64,000 bases of DNA from Olleya sp. Bg11-27 (GTDB lineage Bacteria; Bacteroidota; Bacteroidia; Flavobacteriales; Flavobacteriaceae). The translations under genes were made by a program, and so were the position numbers. Location: the NCBI RefSeq assembly GCF_002831645.1, contig NZ_CP025117.1, positions 1,681,514 through 1,745,513 of the forward strand. The letters are read 5' to 3'. A model generated the notes under the pieces. That model was not told the DNA's origin. It was given only the letters and a program-made list of their open reading frames with translations, and did not search any database. Below, piece after piece: positions 1 to 10,100 of the stretch. The first letter of the stretch is position 1; each line of letters begins with the position of its first letter.

Positions 1-209
1 TTACTAAACCATTATTTGTAATTCAAGGTGCTAATGATCCAAGAGTTAATATAGACGAATCTGATCAAGTTGTAAAAAGTATGAGAGCTAGAAGTATAGA
101 GGTGCCTTATATGGTAAAGTATGATGAAGGACATGGATTTTCTCATGAAGAAAATAGAGTAGCATTGTACAAAGCGATGTTAGGTTTTTTTGCACAACAT
201 TTAAAGTAA
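1..209 (+). CDS. C-terminal end of an S9 (prolyl oligopeptidase-type) peptidase, partial
   Basis: Reading frame open from base 3 to a TAA at 207-209; the gene begins before the window. The 68 visible residues show the two C-terminal catalytic landmarks of the S9 alpha/beta-hydrolase fold: the loop GANDPRVN, which carries the catalytic Asp, and DEGHGF, which carries the catalytic His. The serine elbow lies upstream and is not seen. Family members cleave oligopeptides and in Bacteroidota are usually exported; location cannot be judged from this fragment. The assignment rests on these two motifs and the spacing between them. Followed by a strong intrinsic terminator at 259-289. Confidence 0.75.
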   Translation, partial: TKPLFVIQGANDPRVNIDESDQVVKSMRARSIEVPYMVKYDEGHGFSHEENRVALYKAMLGFFAQHLK

Positions 210-227
210 ACCAGCCAAAACCAATCA

Positions 228-517
228 AAACCAACCAATCAATTTAGTTAGTAAAAAGCCTTTTAAGTGTAATCTTAAAAGGTTTTTTTATGACTTAAAA
301 CCTCTTGTTTCCGCTTAGCATAAGCTATTTACCACTCGTCATATTATCACTTTTAAATGCCTAATGTGTCTGTATATTTATACTATCAATACAAAACGAG
401 TAGTAATTATCAATCAAAAACAACAGTGTTATGATCAATTTAGTAAAAGCAGTCGTTCAATTAATCATTGACGTCGTTTTAAATTAAAATCAATAATTAA
501 CCTAAAACCAATACACC
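228..517 (+). repeat. Direct repeat copy 1: terminator plus leader of the first duplicated gene
   Basis: This gene-free stretch of about 300 bp aligns without gaps to 1081-1370 (constant offset of 853) with only scattered substitutions. It contains a terminator hairpin and then about 225 bp of A/T-rich leader running to the ATG at 518. The alignment runs into the first codons of both downstream genes (MTTS in each), so a unit of leader plus gene was tandemly duplicated. No clear TAnnTTTG promoter could be assigned, although the conserved leader presumably holds one. Confidence 0.9.
259..289 (+). terminator. Intrinsic terminator after the S9 peptidase
   Basis: Perfect 9-bp stem CCTTTTAAG / CTTAAAAGG with a 6-nt loop followed by seven T residues. 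A run of A residues in front of the stem can pair with the T tract, so it could work on both strands. Confidence 0.85.
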
Positions 518-1033
518 ATGACAACATCAAAAACAAACAGAACAGACACATTTGAACAACAATTATCAAAATTTAAAAAGTTACTTATAGGAGCTAAACT
601 GGCAAAACTATCATCAATTGTTTTGATAACTATTTCATTAGCGTTAGCATTTAAATCTAGAGATAATAACCTATCTGTAATGCTATTATTAATGGGGGCT
701 TTAGCTATAATCTTTTTTATAGATAAATTTATGTCTCTAAAAGATATAAGACAAAAATCCTATACACAAATGTCCTTATTGGCAAGTATTACAAAACTTA
801 AGACTTATATGTCTAGACGTAAAAAATATGAAATGTATTTTATTGCTTTTTGGATGTTAACTCTAATGCCTTTTTCAGCGACTTATTTTAGTTCAAATGT
901 CTATGGTATTTTAGGTGTTGTTCTTTATATAGCTGTTGTTGGCTTTTTAGGTAACTTAGCTTATAAAAAATCAGATAAAGAGATTTTAGAGCTAGAAATG
1001 ACTATGAGTAAAGAACTAGAAAATTTTATATAA
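518..1033 (+). CDS. Small four-helix membrane protein, duplicated gene copy 1
   Basis: 171 residues, family not recognised. A polar N-terminus (about 25 residues) is followed by two hydrophobic segments (about 31-46 and 52-70), a basic stretch around 95-104 (MSRRKKYE) and two more segments (about 105-124 and 128-148), with an acidic C-terminal tail. It is paralogous to the next gene: both start MTTS, share the xxQLxxFKxLL N-terminal pattern, and share the QKxYTQxSL and KYEM stretches in the middle. The ATG at 518 follows the duplicated leader, which supports this start. The gene has its own terminator at 1112-1142, so it is probably transcribed alone. Possibly an accessory membrane protein of the nearby LytS/LytTR system, but that is only inferred from position. 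Confidence 0.75.
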   Translation: MTTSKTNRTDTFEQQLSKFKKLLIGAKLAKLSSIVLITISLALAFKSRDNNLSVMLLLMGALAIIFFIDKFMSLKDIRQKSYTQMSLLASITKLKTYMSRRKKYEMYFIAFWMLTLMPFSATYFSSNVYGILGVVLYIAVVGFLGNLAYKKSDKEILELEMTMSKELENFI

Positions 1034-1080
1034 TTACATATTACTGTAAATAGAGAAAATATTAAGCACAGAAACAACTA

Positions 1081-1370
1081 AAACCAACCAATCAATTTAG
1101 TCAGTAAAAGGCCTTTTAAGCGTAATCTTAAAAGGTTTTTTTATGACTTAAAACCTCTTGTTTCCGTTTAGCATAATCTATTTACCATTCGTCATATTAT
1201 CACTTTTAAATACCTAATGTGGCTGTATTTTTATACCATCAATACAAAACGAGTAGTAATTATCAATCAAAAACAACAATGTTATGATCAATTTAGTAAA
1301 AGCAGTCGTTCAATTAATCATTGAAGTCGTTTTAAATTAAAACCAGTAATTAACCTAAAACCAATAAACC
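1081..1370 (+). repeat. Direct repeat copy 2: terminator plus leader of the second duplicated gene
   Basis: Second copy of the 290-bp unit at 228-517. This otherwise empty stretch holds the terminator of the upstream paralogue and the leader of the gene at 1371. Identity to copy 1 is high by eye although the two coding regions have diverged far more. That suggests the leader is constrained or has been homogenised by gene conversion. Confidence 0.9.
1112..1142 (+). terminator. Intrinsic terminator after duplicated gene copy 1
   Basis: Same hairpin as at 259-289, with stem CCTTTTAAG / CTTAAAAGG at 1112-1120 and 1127-1135 and a T tract after it. Confidence 0.85.
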
Positions 1371-1871
1371 ATGACAACATCAACAACAACAATAGACCTT
1401 TTTCAAGACCAATTAAAAAATTTCAAAGCATTATTAAATGGCTCAAAAATGGCAGAAGTATCTTCTATAATTTTAGCTGTATTCTCAGTAGGGGCTGCTT
1501 TTATATCTCGAAATAATTTAGAGCAGGCAATTCCATTGCTATTGGGGGCATTGGCACAAATAATTTATGCCATTAAATATTTGCAAATAAATAATATAAA
1601 ACAAAAAGCATATACACAAACCTCTTTAAATAGTGGTGTCTTAAAGTTTAAACAATACATATTAAAACGTGAAAAATACGAAATGTCTGTTATGGCTTTC
1701 TATATGGTAACTTTGGTACCTTTTGCATTAAGCTATAAGTCTATAACTGTTGTGATTACCGTATGCTTAATTAGTTTAGCTTTCGTTTCCTTTTTAGGTT
1801 TTTTAGCTTTTAAGAAAGTAGATAGTAATATTGAATTATTGGAAATTACATTAAAAAATAAGCCTCAGTAA
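1371..1871 (+). CDS. Small four-helix membrane protein, duplicated gene copy 2
   Basis: 166 residues, a diverged paralogue of the protein at 518-1033. It has the same plan: short polar N-terminus, hydrophobic segments near 30-46 and 52-70, a basic KREKYEM stretch near 100, two more hydrophobic segments near 105-145, and a charged tail. Start chosen at the ATG that closes the repeated leader. The next gene begins 52 bp downstream with no terminator between, so it may be cotranscribed with the histidine-kinase operon. Function unknown. Confidence 0.75.
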   Translation: MTTSTTTIDLFQDQLKNFKALLNGSKMAEVSSIILAVFSVGAAFISRNNLEQAIPLLLGALAQIIYAIKYLQINNIKQKAYTQTSLNSGVLKFKQYILKREKYEMSVMAFYMVTLVPFALSYKSITVVITVCLISLAFVSFLGFLAFKKVDSNIELLEITLKNKPQ

Positions 1872-1923
1872 TACTAGAATAGTAATATATTACGATTGCT
1901 TAATCTAATAAGTCTTGTTATTA

Positions 1924-2340
1924 ATGAAGAAAATAAATTCTAAACGCGTATTTCTATTAATCACTGTATTTGCTCTGTTTTTAGTGGGACTCTTTTTTGT
2001 AGGTACCTTTACTTTGGGTATGGGAAAAGGTTACACATCCGCTAGAATAGAAAACACGATTAATAAGCAATGTAAGTGTGAAACTATTGAAAGTGCAAAG
2101 TTGCAATTCAAAGAATCAATGCTTGTTGATCAAGAAAAAATGAAAAAACATACCAATGCTTTCATGTTTATATTGTCAAACTGTGATTATCTTTCTGTAT
2201 CAGATTTAAAATCAGATGTTGTTAGTCTCTTAGTTAAAGCGCGTATATGTGAAGATTATAACTTTCAATTTATAGTTAAAAATTTTAATGGTCAAGACCA
2301 GCGTTTTATAATAGATAACTGTAACCTAATAGAAAATTAA
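1924..2340 (+). CDS. Small single-pass membrane or exported protein ahead of a LytS/LytTR pair
   Basis: 138 residues from the ATG at 1924; a TTG at 1915 would add three residues and is less likely. An N-terminal hydrophobic segment (about 9-30) behind a basic start (MKKINSKR) looks like a signal anchor. The remainder, with five cysteines (for example CKCET), would lie outside the cytoplasm. Its stop overlaps the next start (TAATG), so it is translationally coupled to the sensor kinase. I do not recognise the family; a role with the sensor is inferred from coupling only. Confidence 0.7.
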   Translation: MKKINSKRVFLLITVFALFLVGLFFVGTFTLGMGKGYTSARIENTINKQCKCETIESAKLQFKESMLVDQEKMKKHTNAFMFILSNCDYLSVSDLKSDVVSLLVKARICEDYNFQFIVKNFNGQDQRFIIDNCNLIEN

Positions 2341-3404
2341 TGAAAACTAAATCAATTTACTACTGGTCACTGCAAATCATAATCTGGTCTTTATTAAGCG
2401 GAGTTGCTGCTTTTTCTTATTGGATTTCAGGTAACGAATTTAAATTAGAGATCTGGCAATTACTCTTAGATTTTGTAGCACTAGCAATTTTATCTATCTT
2501 AATAACACATTTGCTTAAAAAATTTATAAATAAATATTTAGAATTTGATGCGCTAAAAGTAATCGATGGTTTTAAAATCATGGGGCTTTTGTTTTTAGCT
2601 AGTGCACTTTTAATTCTTTCGTATACCATTTATATCAGGTTGACTTATACTTTTTTGTATGATCGGGTAGATGTTTTAAATCATGCTTCTCAAAGTTTAA
2701 AAAATCATATTATTTTGTTTTTAAATTACGGTATTTACTTTATGGTTTGGACTGTGTTTTATGTCGCTATCAAAGGATTAATGCAGCTTAATAGAACAAG
2801 AGAAAAACGTTTGGAATTGGAGACTAGTTTAAAAGAGTCTCAGCTTAATACTTTAAAAGGTCAAATTAACCCACATTTTATGTTTAATAGCTTAAATAAT
2901 ATTCGTGGATTAATGTTAGAAGATGTTGATAGAGCAAGAAATATGTTAACCAATTTGTCTGAAACCTTAAGGTATTCATTAACCAAAAGTGAAGAAAATG
3001 CCATCTTGTTAGAAGACGAAGTAGAGATGGTAGAAAGTTATATCGAAATTTCTAAAATTCAGTTTGAAGATCGTTTGCAGTTTACAACTAATATTGACGA
3101 GGCTTCTTTGAATAAGCAAATCCCACCTATGATTATTCAGATGTTGGTAGAAAATGCACTTAAGCATGGTATTTCAAATTTAAAAAAAGGAGGTCAAGTA
3201 TGTTTATCTACAACTATAAAGGATAACCAATTGCAAATTGAGGTATCTAATTCTGGGACATTACAAACCCATGAAGACTCAACCAAATTAGGTTTAAAAA
3301 ATATTAAAAGACGTTTGGAGTTACTGTATGATAAAAACGCAACATTTTCTTTAAACGAAATAGATAATCAAGTGGTTGCCACTATTAAAATGCCATTACT
3401 ATGA
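2340..3404 (+). CDS. LytS/YehU-type sensor histidine kinase
   Basis: 354 residues. Four hydrophobic segments (about 8-30, 40-60, 76-100, 122-146) form a membrane sensor without an obvious extracytoplasmic domain. A short coiled stretch leads to the His_kinase core (PF06580): phospho-acceptor His179 in QINPHFMFNSLNNIR, then a HATPase domain with the N box MLVENALKHG and the G-rich GLKNIKRRLELLY. This is the cytoplasmic core of LytS/YehU kinases, whose partners are LytTR regulators. It overlaps the preceding gene by 1 nt and the following regulator by 4 nt (ATGA), so the three genes form a tightly coupled operon. Signal unknown. Confidence 0.92.
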   Translation: MKTKSIYYWSLQIIIWSLLSGVAAFSYWISGNEFKLEIWQLLLDFVALAILSILITHLLKKFINKYLEFDALKVIDGFKIMGLLFLASALLILSYTIYIRLTYTFLYDRVDVLNHASQSLKNHIILFLNYGIYFMVWTVFYVAIKGLMQLNRTREKRLELETSLKESQLNTLKGQINPHFMFNSLNNIRGLMLEDVDRARNMLTNLSETLRYSLTKSEENAILLEDEVEMVESYIEISKIQFEDRLQFTTNIDEASLNKQIPPMIIQMLVENALKHGISNLKKGGQVCLSTTIKDNQLQIEVSNSGTLQTHEDSTKLGLKNIKRRLELLYDKNATFSLNEIDNQVVATIKMPLL

Positions 3405-4129
3405 AAATATTAAAAGCAGTTATTGTTGAAGATTCTAGATTGGCTAGAAATGAGTTAAAAGAACTTTTAAAAGCACATAAAGAAATTGAGCTCATTGGCG
3501 AAGCTGAAAACGTAGACGAGGGGTTTAAACTTGTAAATGAAACTAATCCAGACTTACTTTTTTTAGACATTAATATGCCGGAAAAAGACGGGTTTGAGCT
3601 TTTAGAAATGTTAGACGAAGTACCAACTACTATTTTTACAACCGCTTTTGACGAATATGCTATTAAATCGTTTGAGTATAATGCGTTTGATTATTTATTA
3701 AAACCTATCAATCAAAAACGCTTTTCTGCAACAATAACAAAAGTCTTGGAAAAAAGTCATGACGCTCCAAAAACAGAAACCAAAGAAGTCGGCTTGAGCT
3801 TGGATAAAAAGATTTTTATCAAGGATGGCGAAAAATGTTGGTTGGTAAAAGTCCAGGATATCTCGTTATTTGAAATTGTTGGTAATTACACCCGAGTCTT
3901 TTTTAATGGTAACACCCCATTAATTTATAAATCGCTTGCTCAAATAGAAGAGAAATTACCTTCAGATATCTTTTTTAGAGCCAATAGACAACAGATTATA
4001 AATATCAATCACGTTAAAAAAGTAGTCTCTTGGTTTAATGGAAAATTAAAAATAGAACTGAATTCTGGAGAAGAAATTGAAATCTCAAGAAGACAGTCCT
4101 ATATATTTAAAGATCAGTTAAGTTTTTGA
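3401..4129 (+). CDS. LytTR-family DNA-binding response regulator
   Basis: 242 residues. The N-terminal receiver domain has the acidic pocket ED (10-11), phospho-acceptor Asp56 in LFLDINMPEKDG, and conserved Lys101 in YLLKPI. From about 135 a LytTR domain follows, with the typical FFRANRQQIININHVKKVV core and a basic ISRRQSYIFK end. Such proteins bind imperfect direct repeats upstream of target genes, often for membrane or cell-envelope functions. Partner of the kinase that overlaps its start. Its 3' end is 11 bp from the convergent alpha-2-macroglobulin gene. Confidence 0.93.
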   Translation: MKILKAVIVEDSRLARNELKELLKAHKEIELIGEAENVDEGFKLVNETNPDLLFLDINMPEKDGFELLEMLDEVPTTIFTTAFDEYAIKSFEYNAFDYLLKPINQKRFSATITKVLEKSHDAPKTETKEVGLSLDKKIFIKDGEKCWLVKVQDISLFEIVGNYTRVFFNGNTPLIYKSLAQIEEKLPSDIFFRANRQQIININHVKKVVSWFNGKLKIELNSGEEIEISRRQSYIFKDQLSF

Positions 4130-4140
4130 TGGCTTATTAA

Positions 4141-7100
4141 TTATTCTACCTCAATACGAACACCTTCACTATGACTACTAAATTCTGGTGCATACATACT
4201 TTGTATGGTTGTCATACCATTACTCATATTACCAGCGTTGTTAACGCGTAAATCATATTCAAAAATATAAATACCTTTTGGTAAATAGTCAAAAAAGAAA
4301 TTTGTTGACGCATCCTTAGTGGCTTCGTAATATCCTAAACCATCTTGATACTTATATTTACTTAAGACATTTACAGGTTCTAAACCTGCAGCACGCATAT
4401 CTTTCATGTGTACAAATTCCATAGCACGATCACTTCTTAACTCTATACGGACTCTCACTAAATCGCCAACCTTAAGTTTGCTGTCTTTAGTGATTGCAGT
4501 AATAAGTTCGCCTGTATCTGTATTGGTTTTTAAATACAATTGCTTTTTCAGTTTTAAAGGGGTTTCAGCAGAAGTTATTTTATCTAAATCTTCAAAATAT
4601 TGCCAGTATAAACTTCCCCAAGCAATACCATCTCCTTTTTTAGTCAGCTTGACATCTGCCATTTTTGGTGTAATTTCAGCTCCAGACCAAGACGTTTTGT
4701 AGTAACCTGTTCCAGCTTCTACTTTAACATCTTCTAAAGTAGTAGGTGTTATTTTTTCGCCACCTAAAACCACATCAACCATATCTGTAACACTTAACCA
4801 GTCATTACCCTGTAATAGTAATGCATACACCGCATCTGTAGTGGCTTTAGTTGTTTTCCATCGGTTGGTCTGCTTATTTTTAAGTAACCAGATTTTAAGA
4901 TTGTCAATAGTTTTTGTTTGTTCTGCTTGTGCTTCGACTGTGCTCAGTGTGGCATCAGTACTTGTTAGATCTATTTCAGCAAAAGCTTCAATCATTAAGG
5001 CTTGTGTTTCGATAGACGCTTGATACCAGTAGTAAGAATTGGTGTTTTCTTTCCAATACATACCTAATTCGTCAGACGTAATACTGTTTTCTTTTACAGA
5101 TTTCAAAATAGCATTAGACGTTGTTTTGTCCTCGTTTCTATTCATAATTAGTGCCATCATTCCTTTTGCATATAAAGAACGTTTTAGCCAGTAATTTCTA
5201 ATTTGAGACAAATAATATTGGTGTATGTCTTGCTGCTTTTTAGATAACTTGTATTCCGGGAAAAAGCTTCGCATGTATAGATAATGTAACTGCGTATAAC
5301 TTAAATGATCTTTGGTGTAATCTATTTCGTTACTATACTTTGTTAAATCGTTATATTCTTTTTCAAATGCAGCATCTAAATAATCTAAAGCATTTTCAAC
5401 CATGTCCGTAATGTCTTCATCTTTATCACTAACCACATTTAGTTTTTTAAGATGTCCAAAACCTGTAATAATATGTTGTGTGATGTAGCGGTTAACGCGG
5501 TAATCTCCAAACCAAGACCAGCCACCGTTGCTCATTTGGTTGTTGCGTAGTTTTTTCTTGGCACGTTTTAATTCGCTATTCATTTTATTTAAATCAAATA
5601 ACAATGCGATACGTTTTTTCTGTTCCGTTTCTGACTGAGCATCACGTAACCATGGTGTTTCCTGAATTAAAATAGATTTTAATTCTTGATTTTTTTCAAG
5701 GTTACTTAATAACGCATCTGTATTTTTCCATTGGCTAAACACCTCTTTTATGCGTGGATTGCTATTTACAATATGACTAGCTAAGGCATTAGCGTAAAAT
5801 CGGCTAAACGTTTGCTCGTTACACTCGTATGGATATTCCATTAAGTATGGTAACGCTTGTACTGCGTACCAAGCAGGATTGCTAGTCATTTCTAAGGTTA
5901 ATTTATGGTGCTTTAAAGTGGTAGACGTGTTAGTCTTTAATTTATCTAAAGTAAAAGTTCTGCTCTCGTTACTTCTAATCCACATGGGTAAGGTCTCTGT
6001 TACTAACATACGGTTAGTTAAAACGGGTAAAGCGTTTTGTTCACCATCACTAAAATCGCCTGATTTAGCTAATATTTTATATTGTACCGCACTTACATTA
6101 TCAGGAATAGACAACGTCCATGTGACTTGTGTGTTGCCTTTCGCTTTCGCGGAAAATGATTGCTGGTTTAAAGTATTGGCTAATTCCGAATCTATAGATT
6201 TCCCGGTCAATGCATCAAACAACTGAAGGACTGCCGTACCTGTTAAATCTTTTGTACTAAGATTAGAAATTTTTGTGCTAATCTGTATTTGATCACCTTG
6301 ACGTAAAAAACGTGGTGCATTAGGTAACACCATCAAGTCTTTTTGCGTGACTGTTTGCATGGTTTTTTTAGCATAATTACCTTGCTTATCATGTGCAAAC
6401 AAATTAAGATTCCATCTAGTCAAAGCTTCAGGAGTTGTAAAGTTAAACGATACATTGCCCTCTTTATCTGTGGCTAATTGTGGAAAGAAAAAAGCAGTTT
6501 CTTGTAAGTTGGTTCTTGCTTTTACATCAGAAAACGCTTCTTTTGCTCCATTTTTTGTGGTTATTATTACCACTCCGTTAGCGCCTATACTTCCGTATAA
6601 AGCGCTTGCTTCTGTTCCTTTTATAATAGACATGCTTAATATGTCATTTGTATTTAAAGCGGAAAGGTCTCCATTGAATATTACACCATCAACAACATAT
6701 AAAAGTGTATTAGACGCATTTATGCTTCCAACGCCTCGGATTCTAAGAAAAGCTGTTTGTCCAGGCTTACCATTTCCAGATACAACTTGGAGTCCTGAAG
6801 CTTGTCCCTCAAGCATCATATCCATTTCAGCTTCAGGAGCAGGAGAAGCAGCTCGGCCTAGAGATCTTTTCTCTTTTTTTGTGCCATAACCAGTCACTAC
6901 AACCTCTTCTAATGTGCTATTTGGATTAAGAGAGATATTAATAACATTATCAGACCCAACAGTTTTTTCGATAACTGAATAACCGACATAATTATAAATT
7001 AAAACATCGCCTTTTTTTACTTTAATTATATACTTTCCATCAAAGTCAGTACTTGTTCCTGTATCCGTTCCTTTTACTTGTATTGTAGCACTAGGAAGAG

Positions 7101-10100
7101 GTACTCCATTTTCGTCGTTAACAGTCCCTGCCACAAATCCTTTTTTAATTGCACTATCATAGGACGTTACAACGCGATCAATTCTAAGTTTATTTAAATA
7201 CTGATTGTACACCCAACGGTTATTATTAATAGTAAATCCAAACCAATTGAATTGATCAAAGCTTTTTAAGTTAATATAACGCTCAAAAGAATAAGGATTA
7301 GTAATGTTAAAAGTGGTGGTTGCAAAACTATTGCCATTACCATGTCTGTAAGATGCGTAGTAGCTTCTTGGTGTAAAGTTGGAGTAGTTCCAGTTGTGTG
7401 GTTTAAATTGGTCTAAAGACGCATCGTACATACTCGCTAATACTTCGGATGCTATTTTTTCGCCTTTAGTGCCTTTAATTTTAAAACACCAAGTTTCATC
7501 TGTTCCTGGTTGTAGTTTATCTCTAAAGGTTAAGGTTTCAATCTCTAATTCTGTTTTCGGGTAGGGTACATTTATAGTCATACTACCGCCTTCATAGCTA
7601 TTAAAAGCTGCTGTACTGTAATGGATCCCAAAACCTCCTAAATCGTTTTTTTCAATAGGAATACTTATGGTCTTTTTATTGTTATTTAATTGAATAACAT
7701 AATTTTTTTTGATTTGAAACTCACGCTCTACACTAACAGTAACAGTAACATCTTTTGCAGCACTTGTTAAAGTGAGTATCAGGTTATCACCAATCTGATA
7801 ATTGGTTTTGTCAGCAGTTACAGATAATAATTGCTGGTCTGCTAACGTTTTGTCTTTATCAGAATATAAGGTTGTTTTGACTTCATCTTTCACGTCTTGA
7901 CCAAACTTGTCTTTTGTGTTTAGCTCAATAAAATAAGCACCCGATAACCATTTTTTAATATTTTTAAAATCAATAGTTTTAGATTTCTCGGTATCAAAGG
8001 TTTTACTTAATACTAAATCGCCTTTTTTCCAATGTTCTGGATTATCTTCATTAGTGTAAGCGTCGTGGGGAAAGTAGTCTTTAAAAGCACCTTCTGTAAA
8101 ACCAGGATAATCTGGAGCTGTCCAAGGACGTGTTCTTAATACCGTGTTTGGAGCTTGTAATTTATAAATTTTCAACGTTCCTTTTGCAGCTACAAATTGA
8201 CCATTTAGATTTTGTGTTGTAATAGTAATTTGATTATCCTTTTTAGATTTATCAATAACGGGACTAATACCAATAGAGGCTGTTAAAGCATGGTATCCCA
8301 CTTTTACAATAGTTGAGGTGCTTCTCGTTTCTCCGTTAATATCTGTGACATCTGCAGTGACTTCATAACTAAAAACAGGTAAGCCCGATTTATCTACTTT
8401 TTCATCAGGTATTGCTTTAAAAACGATATCATAATTCCCATTGGCATCTGTAGTCGTTTCGCCATGTGTGATTTCTTGCGTGTCACTATTGTAATTTGGT
8501 CTATACCATCTATACCATGCAGGGTATTGTACGTTTCTAACCACGCGATATACTACTTTTGCATCTGTAATTTTACTTCCAGCAAATGCGATAGCTTCTC
8601 CTTTTACAGTAATACTATCGTTAACCTTTATAGTTTCGGTAATGGGATTAAAATTAGTTTCGAATTTAGGACGCTTATATTCTTCAACAGAAATACTAGT
8701 GTTTCCATAAATCTTATTATCACTAATAGTAATGCTATAATTACCCGTCAGTCCATCGTTTGGTAAAATAAATTCCCCAGAAATGGATCCAAAGTCATTA
8801 GTTATAAGGTCTAAATCACTTACTTTTTCGCCATTAACATTGTATAGTACTACGGTTACTTTTTTGTTAGTAATAACTTCCGTTTTATTGTTTTTATTTT
8901 TTAAAGCGATGGCTTTAAAATAAACGGGTTGTGATGGTCTGTAAATACTACGGTCTGTAAAAATAAAAGCTTGATAATTAGCATCGTTATTAGCGCGATT
9001 TTTGTAGTAGTTATTAATATAATAATTGCCAAAATAACCAGTGTCTGATTTTGTCTTAATAGTAAGGTTAACATTGTTACGGTTGTAATTTGTGCCTTTG
9101 TTTAATGTAATAAGACCTTCTGCATTTGTTGTTTGGCTTGTGGTTTTTACGACTTCATTACGGCTGATATGTTCAATCTCTACTTTGATATTTGCTAAAG
9201 GTTGTCCATTATTACGATCAATAACTTGGTAGAATTCTTGATTTTGATCTTCAAAATCCACAATAGCAATGTCTGTAACTTGTGTTAATGTGGTTGCGAA
9301 AAAGTTGTCTCTTAGGTCCTTCGATTTTCCAACAATTAAATATAGACCTTTATCTAATTTTGGGACTAACGTTTCTGTGGTGTGTTGTTGGTAATCGGAT
9401 TCGCTTTTTAAATTTGAATCCCATGTTTTTTCAACTTTAAGTTTGTTAATAAATGTTGTTTTTTCGTCTTCCTTATACAGTTTTGAAAAAGCATCACGTT
9501 GTTTTCTAGTTAGTTTAAAAGCTTGAAAGGTTAAATTTTGGATGTTTTTATAACTAATTAAAAAACGCGAATGCGTATTGACTGGCACAAACTGTTCTGC
9601 AGTAATATTTAATAGGGGTTGCTGTATTTGTGACTGTAAAATTTTGCATAAACTAGCACCTTTACTATCTGGAAAGTCGGTAATAACTTGTTTGCTTAAT
9701 GTTAACGCTTCCTTGATTTTATATTGAACCTCTGGATTAGTCTCTTTATTATAACCATTACCTTGCACATTGTATACTGTTGCTATTTTAAAATTGTAAA
9801 GTGCAGAGACTTGGTGTGTTTTATGTTTTTCAGCAGCAGCTTTAAGTGTGTTTAAATAGATAGTCTCTTTATTGTTTAAAGTCGCATGGTTGTATACATA
9901 CTCTAAACGGTCTATATTAACTTCGGTTAAAGCGTATGGGTTTTTATCTTTTAAATGAAATTTAATTAAATTCTGATAGATTTTTAAAGCTTGTAATTGT
10001 AATGATGTCGCATCTTTTGAGGTAATAGTTGTTCTAGAAAAGGTGTTTGAGTCTGTTAAATAGTCGGCATTGTCAATTACAAATTTATAAGCTGGTTGTG

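Noticed and set aside
6455-6889. 144-codon plus-strand frame opposite the plug domain
   Set aside because: Shadow of the alpha-2-macroglobulin gene on the other strand.
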